A DNA stretch of 64,000 nt, from the NCBI GenBank assembly GCA_039720395.1, contig CM077832.1:17951850-18015849 (forward strand). The letters run 5' to 3'. The notes beneath the pieces are model-generated. The model had not been told where the DNA came from. It made no database searches and saw nothing but the letters and a program-made list of their open reading frames with translations. A program made the position numbers and the translations under genes. Shown piece by piece: positions 36,290 to 45,636 of the stretch (its first letter is position 1; every line of letters starts with the position of its first letter). The stretch comes from Liquidambar formosana (lineage: Eukaryota > Streptophyta > Magnoliopsida > Saxifragales > Altingiaceae).

Positions 36290-36960
36290 ATACATCACAC
36301 AGCACACATCCAATTTGACAGTTTCATGGGTTAAACTAAAAAAACAGCACACATGTTTTTGATGAAGTAAATTATGTATTAATAACAGCATATCTATCCC
36401 AACTATATGAGACATATACAAGCACACACCACACACAGTTTCATTGGTTAAAAAAACAGCACACAAAAATTGAAAAATCACAGTTAGAGAGTAAACAATT
36501 TGATGGGTCAAACATCACACAGCACACACAGTTTCATTGGTTAAAAAAACAGCACACATCAAATGAAAAATCACAGTTAGAGTAAACAATTTTATGAGTC
36601 AAACATCACACAGACAGCACACAGTTTCATGGGTAAAAAAAAACAGCACACATCCAATTTGATAGTACCCTACTTTTTTAAACGTAGAAATGAAAAAAAC
36701 CAAAGCAATTTGACAAATAAAAAGCATTCAAATTGTGTGTGCTGTGTGCTTGTGTGTGGGGGACCAGTAAGGGTAAAATATAATCACTTCCACTAAACAA
36801 ATAAAAAGCATTCAGACTGGTAAGGTGGGGGACCAAAAAACAAACCCCACATGTAAACCCTAAACAAATAAAAGCAATCAAACATCATGGGGGACCAAAA
36901 AACAAACCCAACATGTAAACCCTAAACAAATAAAAGCAATCAAACATCATGTGGGGACCA
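36290..36960. repeat. tandem repeats inside the 5' intron of the transposase gene
   Basis: CAGCACACA...CAGTTTCATTGGTTAAAAAA units recur about four times (36300-36660) with AATCACAGTTAGAG spacers, and a GGGGACCAAAAAACAAACCC...AAGCAATCAAACATCATG unit occurs twice (36828-36955). The intron spans 36280-37194. Confidence 0.7.
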
Positions 36961-37348
36961 AACGCACACAATTCAATACATAAACAAACCCCATAAACCC
37001 CACAAACCCCAAATGTCAACCTAACAAAACCTAAAAATCATTCTTTTCAGTAATACGACACCATATTCCTCTAATCATAACCCAAGCGGTGAAATTCAAT
37101 ATTCTAAATCACATCCAATCCGTAAGACTATTACTGCCAATAGTCGTAGAACAAAAAACAAACAAAAACTCAAATTTTAGGGTCAATCGCATACCTGATT
37201 AGAAGTTCGTAGATGAATGCTTGTCAATAATCCAAGGAGAAATCTCCAACTAGATTGATCAGTCAGCTTGAAAACCCTAATCCACCCTAATTGTCGTCGT
37301 TCCTCCCCAAATTGCAATTCGGATGCCTAATGTCCACGTAATCGAGGT

Positions 37349-37627
37349 AAACCCTTATGATTTGGGGGTTTTTAGTTGGGGAGCGAAGCACGTGAGCTCA
37401 CGTGACACCATTTAGGCGGGGAATGTGAGCCTTCATGCCATGTCAGCGCCACGTAGACAAGCACGTGCGCTCACGTGCAGTTTCCGTCAAGTGAAGAGAC
37501 GGCCGTCAGTGTATGTCCAACATTGAAACAATTATTTTAAAAATGTCCCAAAATCGTGCAATGTATGAGTTTATGGACCACATTGACATTTGGTGTAAAG
37601 TTCATGGTATTAAAACGTCATTTACCC
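37349..37627 (-). repeat. right terminal inverted repeat of the MULE
   Basis: Inverted copy of 30211-30489. It includes the same two G-box palindromes at 37389-37404 and 37462-37477. The transposase non-coding first exon (ending at 37195) lies just inside it. Confidence 0.95.
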
Positions 37628-37636
37628 TTTTTTTTT

Positions 37637-38491
37637 TTTTGTGGGTTGTGAAAAGGAGATGATGATTATCGGGTGGGTAGGGCTCACCCACATATTATTG
37701 GGTGCACACAATTTTTACCCATTTTTATCTATTTGACCGAGCGGTTTCGATTCAAATACCACGTCGGATTGACAGGTGGCTTGTAGATGAATTGGTGGAT
37801 TAGGTTTTAGATTTACCTTACTTTATTTTTTTTAAATTTATCCATACTATTTTGATCATAGGCCTTTCAATCATATATAATAATTGTATCATTTCAATTA
37901 TATATATTGTATTGGTAAAAGCAAGTCATACAAAATAATAATTAACTTAGAAAAAATATAAAACAAGTATAAAATTAGAAACAAAAGGATACAAACTTGA
38001 ACAATATGCAAAAAACTGATTTAGTATGATTACACCTAATTATATATTGCTATACATCATGAATAATATAATACAAAATATTATTTGTCACACTAATTGT
38101 AAAGAGTAAAAAACGAAAAGAGTGTGAATGTCTAATCTTATCAAGTATTAAAATACATGTTGGTGGACGGGTAGGTTAAGGTCGTTTTTTTTTTTTTTTT
38201 TTCTTTGAATGGTCAATCACTCACAAAATCGCAAAAAAAATAAAATTCTAAATCATTATCTGCCTACCCTATTAGTTGAATCCATTCATATGTCATTGGA
38301 TGGGGTAAGATTAGGCAAATTTGTTGGATCAAGCGGATGTATAAGCACCCCATTTGCTAGGTCCTTGGAGAAGATGATTTGAGGAATAATATCGTAGGCT
38401 ATTGTAAATCAAGACCGTTAGGTGCCCTAGTATACGCGTCATGGACTCAAGGGAGGCCCCTTCCTTTTCGCTTTCCATCCATATATATATA
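37637..38491. other. intergenic stretch, nothing recognised
   Basis: AT-rich; a T run at 38187-38201; short open frames only. Confidence 0.5.
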
Positions 38492-38863
38492 CTAGTTGGT
38501 GCACACGTGCGTTGCATGTGTCGATATTTAACAAATAAGAATTCTTTTTTGGGTTTGGTTTTAGCCCGGCTGTTTATTTATTAAATACGAATTAAGGTAT
38601 GTGTTTTATAGTTTCCTTAGAATTCTTATTAAGGTATGTGTATTTGGGTTTGGTTTTATTTAACCTGGTTGTTTATTTATTATATACGAATTAAGGTATG
38701 TGTTTTATAGTTTCTTTAGAATTCTTATTAAGTTATGTATTTTATATTACTATATTTCCTATATATGCAAAAGGGTAGTTATGTATTTAAAAATTAAAAT
38801 AAGGGTATATTAGTCAATCAAAAGTTTTTCTCACATTCATTTTTTTTTTATAGATAGTATAGA
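38492..38863 (-). mobile_element. non-autonomous Helitron
   Basis: On the minus strand it starts A|TCTATACTATCTATAAAA and ends with the hairpin ACACATGCAACGCACGTGT (8-bp stem, 3-base loop), a short spacer, CTAG, then T. Length is 372 bp. The interior carries repeated AAAACACATACCTTAAT and AACCAAACCCAAA words shared with the Helitron pieces at 40.4-42 kb and 60.4-62.4 kb. Confidence 0.85.
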
Positions 38864-38883
38864 TATAAATATATTTTGTGTCC

Positions 38884-38915
<32 letters not shown>

Positions 38916-38987
38916 CTGTGTATTTGATTCTTTTTATTTTTTTCAATTAATTAAGGTATGTGTTTTATCGTTTCCTTATAATTCTTA

Positions 38988-40446
38988 GGGAAAATTAGCA
39001 ATAACCCCTGTTAGGGGACTGCTTTCAACAAAAAACCCACCATAAGATTTTTTAACTTCAAAACCCCTTTTTTAAAAGATTTTTTAAGTAAAAGGAAATG
39101 TTTTTTTGAAAATCCCCATTCTACCCTTCTATATTTACATAACAACTGATGTTATTTACGGGAGGAAGTGAGGGGGGGGGGGGGGGAGAGAGAGAGAGAG
39201 AGAGAGAGGGGCTCCATGGTCGAGGCTCAAGGAAAAACCAGATCAGCTCATGGGCGATCGTCTCCGGTGGTTGAGGGCCGACGGCAGCGTGACTCAATGG
39301 CTTGGGGCTCCACTTCAGCCACAAGTCAAAGAGGGCCGACGGCAGAGAGAGAGAGAAGGGGCTCCATCAACGGCGGCTGAAGTGGGGAAGCGACGGGGAT
39401 GCGATTGCAGAGGGCTCAAACGACGACGGGGGCTGGTGGTGAGTCACCAATGTTTGTGAGTCGCTGATGACGAGGATGGGAAAACCAGATCTGGTTTTTT
39501 TCTTTTTTTTTTTTTTTTTTTTTTTGTTCGTTTGACAGATGGAAAAAATTTCGCCGATGATGGGAGGAGGCAGCGAGGCCCGTGGTGAGTCGCCGATGAC
39601 GAGGATGAAGAAACCAGATCTGTGTCTTTTTTTTTTTTTTTTTTTTTTGGGGTTTGAAGGGAATTGGTACTATTGTCTGTGTATTTTTTTCAAAACACAA
39701 GAGTAAACTGGTACTATTGTCTGTGTAATATTTGTGTATTTTTTTCAAAACACACAACAGTAAATTGGTACTATTGTTTGTGTAATATTTGTGTATTTTT
39801 TTCAAAGCACACAAGATTAAATTGGTACTATTGTCTACAAGTTTTTTCGAAGCACACACAAGAGTAAACTGTTATTATTGTCTGTGTAATTTTTCAAAGC
39901 ACCTCTATGTAAATTTTTCAAAGCACACCCAACAGTAAACTGTTACTATTGGCTGTGTAAATCACACAACAGTAAATTGTGCACCTTCGCCATCATTGTC
40001 AATAGCGGGATGGAGAAGGTAGATCAAGTGGAAGGGGTAAGGAGAAAATGATTCGTTGCAAATCTAGAAACCAGATCTGGTGATTGCATAATAAAAGGTA
40101 GATTAAGATCCTTTCTTCTCTTCTCCTAGCTTGTTCATGCCTCTTCTACTCAGTTTGATTCTCACCAGCAAGTGTTGTGTGATTCAAATAGCCATTTCAT
40201 AGTTGCCGAAATAACATTTGCAGCTTAATCGGCTGTGGCCAAATTTGGGAGGCGATGGAACCATGAGAGAGAGGAAGAGAAGGAGAGAACGTGGGAAAAA
40301 AATGGCATGGTTTGTAATTTGATTTAAATTGTAAATATGGGTATTTTTGTCACTATGGGGTCAAAAGGGGTTTTCACAAAACTGTTTTTCACTTAGGGCC
40401 TATTGTAAAAGTAATCTCATACTTAGGGCCTATGGCCAAAAATCCG
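38988..40446. mobile_element. insertion with 9-bp target duplication, MULE-like
   Basis: Flanked by TAATTCTTA on both sides (38979-38987 and 40447-40455), the 9-bp duplication size of Mutator elements. It interrupts a Helitron-derived repeat, which resumes in register afterwards. The left end GGGAAAATTAGCAATAACCC resembles MULE MITE ends in this window; the right end (CCTATGGCCAAAAATCCG) is only weakly inverted to it. The interior has poly-G and GA runs (39173-39208), two copies of a CCGATGATGA/GAGTCGC...CCAGATCTG block each ending in poly-T, and a minisatellite (39660-39980). No credible protein. Confidence 0.8.
39660..39980. repeat. minisatellite inside the 38988-40446 insertion
   Basis: Units of about 55-60 bp containing AATTGGTACTATTGTCTGTG and TTTTTTTCAAAACACAC repeat about five times with decay. 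The repetitive minus-strand frame over it (39416-39859) is a by-product. Confidence 0.75.
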
Positions 40447-40455
40447 TAATTCTTA

Positions 40456-41951
40456 TTAAGGTATATGTATTTGGGTTTGGTTTTATTTAACCCGGCTGTT
40501 TATTTATTATATACGAATTAAGGTATGTGTTTTATAATTTCCTTAGAATTCTTATTAAGGTATGTGTTTTATAGTTTCCTAAGAATTCTTATTGAGGTAT
40601 GTGTTTTTTATCATTTGGTAACAAATGTATGTTAGATTTTAACTCGAACTCTTAACAAATTAAAGTTAGATTCTTACTCAAATTCTTTTTTTTAAAGCAA
40701 CTATCAAGTTGCATGATAATATATATGAATATAAACTCTTTAAATATTCTGTTTTATGAAGAAAAAAAAATTCTAAATATATATCTAAAGAGTTTTTAAA
40801 TCTTTCATTGATAATTTTGATTATAAAAAAAAAAAAAAAACTATACTTTTGAATTTTAAATTTTATCTTTTATGAAAAAAATATAAAATCTTTATATATT
40901 TATTATTTTGTATAACTAATATTATTTAAAAATGTTTACGTGCGTTACGTGTGCTATATCTAGTATATTTTACAAAACAATAAACGAAGAGGAGAAGATG
41001 CATTCTGTGATTATAATAATGTCAGATATAAGTGAAGAATTTCTATCACAAGTGACATACATCCCAGCCATCCCTTCTTCCAACACCATGCAGAACTTGC
41101 GACTGTCTCAGGTTAAGAACCTAAGATTATATAAATAATTAAATATCATAGATGAGCACAACACACCAACGCTGACACAGCATTCTCAGTTACATTAACA
41201 CTTCCAAATAAGCACAGAACAAAAGACAGATTACGACCCCCAATGTTAAACAACGCAATAAACAGGTAATCACATTTTCTGACCCATTTGACAATACACA
41301 ATGGAACCTCAATAATCTTCCCTAGGTTATGTAATTTGTTAATTATGATTGCATAATGAAAGGGGAGACATCAATGATGGCAGTACTTCTGATTCAAGAG
41401 ACGGAGCCAACTAAGAACTCTTCAACATTCACACCCTGAAGATCTTTGCTGCCGCCCTCCACCCGCAACGTCAATGGTGTTAGGAAGATATCTTCCATTG
41501 TCAACAAGCAAAGATTCAAAGTAATCAATTAGTACTCCATGAAAAAAAGTAGTGTATCCCACTTAACTTATAATTGATTGGGAGCCAGAGGCTCCAAGCA
41601 ATTCAGTTTACACAGTGAGAAGTTCGGGGTTCTCCCTAAAAGAAGTAGATTTTATTAAACACCCATACCTTAATACACATACCTTAATAAGAATTTTAAA
41701 GAATCTATAAAACACATACCTTAATTCGTATATAATAAATAAACAGTCGGGTTAAATAAAACCAAACCTAAATAGAAATTCTTATTAAGGTATGTGTTAT
41801 ATAGTTTCCTTAGAATTTTTATTAAGGTATGTGTTTTATATTACTATATTTCCTATCTATGTAGAAGGGTAGTTGTGTATTTAAAAATTAAAATAAGGGT
41901 ATATTAGTCAATCAAAAGTTTTTCTCACATTCATCTTTTTATAGGTAGTAT
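40456..41951. mobile_element. rearranged Helitron fragments
   Basis: 40447-40610 continues minus-strand Helitron sequence (GGTATGTGTTTTATAG words). 40640-40961 is plus-strand 3' Helitron sequence ending in a TACGTGCGTTACGTGTG hairpin and CTAG|T at 40958-40961, matching 61680-61877. 41650-41770 is plus-strand orientation again, and 41775-41951 is minus-strand orientation ending in the 5' terminus (TCTATACTACCTATAAAA read from about 41951). The mixture implies inversion or several nested copies. Confidence 0.6.
41390..41505 (-). pseudogene. possible captured exon end, unidentified
   Basis: A minus-strand frame reads LTLRVEGGSKDLQGVNVEEF then LVGSVS and stop, in a GC-richer patch between Helitron pieces. 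It looks like the last exon of a gene but I cannot name the family. It may be a captured gene fragment, which Helitrons often carry, or an unannotated gene end. Confidence 0.3.
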
Positions 41952-42465
41952 AGATATATATATATATTTATTTATTTGTTTTTGCCTTTCTTCCTTAAAC
42001 TACAATAAGAAGAGTAAACTATAGAGTACACAATGCTCCATTTTTGTCTTGTCGGGTAACTACCTTCTCTGTTTCTTTTTGTTTTGCCGTTTCGGTAACT
42101 CCCACTTTTTTTTTTTTTTTTTTTTTGGTTAAAACCAAATGATAAGAATAACACATGAATCTAAAAATCCCCCCCCCCCTTTTTTTTATTTTTATTTTAT
42201 AAGTGTACACACATGAATCTATATAATTTGGAATTTATAAATTATAACCTTCCCTTATAAAAGATATATGCCATTAGACCTAAAAGCCTTTGATTGCTAG
42301 GTAACTTTATTAATCAGAAATAAAAAAAAATTTAAATGATGATGTATGTACCTCTTAATAATCGTTTTGAGCCAGAAACACTAGCATTGAACATATACAT
42401 TTCCTCCTCACCCGCGAGAAAAGGGTAAAGTTTATTCCCCTTCCCTAACCCTCTGTTTGGTTCAT

Positions 42466-45240
42466 AGATTTTGTAAGGGAAAGGAAAAAAAAAATGTGAT
42501 GAATTCTATTTTTTCTTGTTTGGTTGTAGAAGAAAATTATAAGGAAAAAAAAATTAGGGAAAAGGGGAAGGTGGGGGACAACTTATTCATTTTCCATTTG
42601 AAATGATGAGGAAAGTGTAGAAAATTGAGGGGAAAATTTTATTGGGCACTAACATTGCTCTTGCACTCCTCCTCCACCATAACAAAATGTACTCTCTAAG
42701 TCACTCACTCTCTCACCTCCCTCTCTTCGATGATGCAATTGCCTAAAGTAAACAGTCGCCGATCTTTGTTAACAACTGATTAGCTTGCCATCTCTGCCAC
42801 CTCTTTCACCATCTACCATATTGCACCACCTTCATGGAACACCATAATAGGAGCTTTCACCAGGAAAAATGTACCTACAACTCCACAACTCACAACTCCA
42901 CAAGGTATAAATCTATTTATTGGCAAAGGCTAGAGAGAGTGGCTTCTTATGCAACAACTACCTCTATTTTATTTTTAAAGCTTACGCTGACCTCTTTAAT
43001 TTCACCTTCGTTTTAATGTCTCATGCCTAGATCATCAGGTTGGGTTGGGAAGCGTATGGTTTTGAACAAAACGTATTGATCCATTTATCGAGCTGTAGTT
43101 GCATGCATATGAGATTGAATAGAGATGTCATTACCTGGACTAGTGGACTGCTGTGATTAATAGATATGACAAGTCTGGACATGTTGTGATTGCACAACAA
43201 TTGTTCGATCAAATGCTTGATTTTTCCATTTTTATTTATGTATGCAAAGTGTGGGTGTATAGAAACAGCTTATCTTGTGTTTAAAAAATGCTATTAGAGA
43301 TGTCTTTGTTTTTATTTTATTGATTCAGGCTTGGTATATCATAGTTAGAGTACGAGAACAATGGAGTTGTTTATGAGGATGCTGGATAAAAATGTTGACC
43401 CTAATGAGTTCCATTCATATAGCAAAATGGGTTGGTGTGTGAAGGGTGTAAGGAATTGATGTAGAGAAAAACAACAATGTGAAACATAATGAATAACAAA
43501 AGTCATATGAATCAATTCCATAAAGCCCATGAATCTGATTGTAGTTCATACAAAACTAAAACCTAACTAAAAGAAGGTTTAGAACTTACATGAGATCCTT
43601 AAGACGATTGATTTGATCTTCAAACAAGCAACACAAGTGTCCTGCCTCCACGGCATCCACACCAAGCAAAAGCCAATAGTTGTTCTTTAATTCCTCCTTA
43701 AGGTTTCCTAGAGAGGGAGAGGCTTCTCAATTGATCAGACCAAGGGAGAGAGAGGAGTGTAACTTATATGTGCCTAGCACCTGCTAGGGTGCTATTATAG
43801 ACCCCATCAATAGGGCCGACCATAGAGGAATCCCACCTTGTGTGGGATTTGCAATTTACTTAAATTGCATATTAACCCCTCAACTTAACATCAAATGCAA
43901 GTATGGCCCTTTGAGAACTTTTCTTATACACTTATGTCCTTTCTCTCACAACTAAAGTCCTTCTTTGCTTATTGGTGTATGACCCATTGGGTTCACAACA
44001 TCTAGTAGTAGGTAATGACATATTGAGTGCCCAATGGAATACTTTCCATTAAGGGTCTAATTGGAACACCTTCCAATTTCTTAATTGATTATAACCAACT
44101 TATATCAATTAGGGTTTCTATTAACCATGAGTAACATCTAGCAATGACTCATGGTGTGATCCTAAATGAGATGAATATAAAACATACAAAGAACCCTTCA
44201 GTTCCAGTTAAGGTTATAATTACATCATTCTATCAACACAATACTTCTGATTAAACCAATAGGACATAGAAATCTGTAAAATCCCTAGTTTAATTCTATA
44301 TGAACCTACCCAAAATATCAACTCATTAAGTGCACTATGAAACCCTTTTTCATAGTTATCCCACTATAACTATAGATTTCCATGAGTTATATTTATGAGT
44401 GTTCTTATGAAACATTCTCTCCCTTTTCCTAAGAGTGATAAATCCCTTGTTGATCACTCATATGCCTTCACACATGAAGCAGTAGAGCCAATGAACACCC
44501 TTGTGAACTCTACTGGGATATACAGTCAATGCTATTAAACTTCCAAAGCTTCATGCATAAGACAACCATGGTGTCTCAGGTTTAAGGATTACTTGTACCA
44601 CTGCAACTATGAGAAATTGATTGACAGGCAGGTAAAAAACTCCATTTCAGTTTATCTCTAATTAAGATGGTCACATTTAATGTACCTGTTCTTATAACAA
44701 GCAACCACATGTTTGTTTTAGTGTCTCTATACAAACAGCTTGAGACTAGCTATCCTCCTATAGAGTTAACATAGCATGTGCTAGTTATTTGGTTTCATTA
44801 TTGTCCATCACAGTGAACCTTCAACTAAGAATGATTTAGGAGTTTAGTACATAGATATATATATAGTCTCTTAATCACAACACTTTGTGATTTCATATTC
44901 TCAAACTTTAACTCCATGGACATATTATGTAAATATAAAGAATAGAATAGACATGATAGAATAAAGCCTTTTATTAATTAATAATAAATGTGACATACAA
45001 TAAATGAAATCCTATGATTGTTCTTTATCCCTAAAGTATCATCTCTATGATTGGCTATAAGGCATACTACTAACAAAGGGTTATTTTATTTTTCATATGT
45101 TGTAATTTTAATGAAAATTTTTGTTAATTAATGCTCCTTCATTATTATAGATTCCTCTCCTTTCATTTTTCTCCCAAAAATTAAATAGAAAAAATTGACC
45201 TTTTTCAAGAATTCATTTTTCTTTCCTTGTTTTTTCCTAG
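42466..45240. mobile_element. possible TIR element interrupted by a solo LTR
   Basis: The left end CTGTTTGGTTCATAG...GGGAAAGGAAAAA and the right end, reverse-complemented (TTTGGTTGTCTAGGAAAAAA), are weakly inverted and resemble the TGTTTGGTT termini of plant hAT/Harbinger-type MITEs. No target duplication was resolved. The interior outside the solo LTR (42680-43440) has short open frames only. Confidence 0.3.
43447..45075 (-). mobile_element. solo LTR, copia-type
   Basis: Read on the minus strand it opens TGTTAGTAGTATGCC and closes TTCCTTACA. The flanks are AAGGG on both sides (43442-43446 and 45076-45080), the 5-bp duplication of an LTR retrotransposon. The 1629-bp body has no open frame and no internal primer-binding site or purine tract, so it is one LTR left after recombination between two. 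Confidence 0.85.
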
Positions 45241-45260
45241 ACAACCAAAAGAAAGATAAG

Positions 45261-45625
45261 TGTCATGACCCAAATTAGTTAAGCCGTGATTAATATTAAT
45301 AAAACCAGTTTAATTAAGAAAATCATTTAGGAAGCATGTGAATGACACGTGTTAGAAAACCTATAATTTCAATAAAAATTTCGACATGACCCATTGTAAA
45401 TGGAAAACCCAAAAATATAAACCTGTATAAAATAGTCATAAAATTCCATGTCATCCATCATTGGTATCAACACATGCTAAATGAACCATATAAAGAGATC
45501 TAGGAAAATAAAATATTACAAGCCATAAGTTATTACGTGTCTAGTGCCTATTGGTCGAATAGAAAAGTATTTAATTAATACATAACCATAATATTAAAAA
45601 TTTTTAAGATCATAATAATATTCCA
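45261..45625 (+). mobile_element. gypsy-like LTR fragment, truncated
   Basis: Begins TGTCATGACCCAAATTAGTT, similar to the start of several plant Ty3/gypsy LTRs, and runs up to the CACTA gene remnant. No 3' terminus was seen. Confidence 0.35.
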
Positions 45626-45636
45626 AGTTGGTATTA

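Larger units (their letters stand above)
30211..37627. mobile_element. intact-looking autonomous Mutator-like element (MULE)
   Basis: The element is 7417 bp with terminal inverted repeats opening GGGTAAATGACGTTTTAATA. The outer 279 bp at each end differ at two positions by eye; weaker homology continues to about 330 bp. Both flanks are T runs (at least 30202-30210 and 37628-37636), compatible with a 9-bp target duplication in poly-T, though a homopolymer cannot prove it. Two genes converge inside: a mudrA-type transposase read from the right end and a GRF-zinc-finger membrane protein read from the left end. Each has a non-coding first exon near its TIR, so each TIR probably acts as a promoter. 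Confidence 0.93.

Noticed and set aside
36278..36511. Upstream extension of the transposase frame by 78 codons
   Set aside because: A clear acceptor (TTGTTTCAG) lies just before the ATG at 36277, the extension consists of the intron's tandem repeats, and the PB1-like domain begins at 36277.
36300..36660. Regularly spaced repeats considered as a CRISPR array
   Set aside because: Spacers are themselves repeated, the repeats are imperfect, and the context is an intron of a plant transposon.
39416..39859. 147-codon minus-strand frame with repeated NSTNLLLC blocks
   Set aside because: It is the translation of a noncoding minisatellite and poly-T within a MULE-like insertion.
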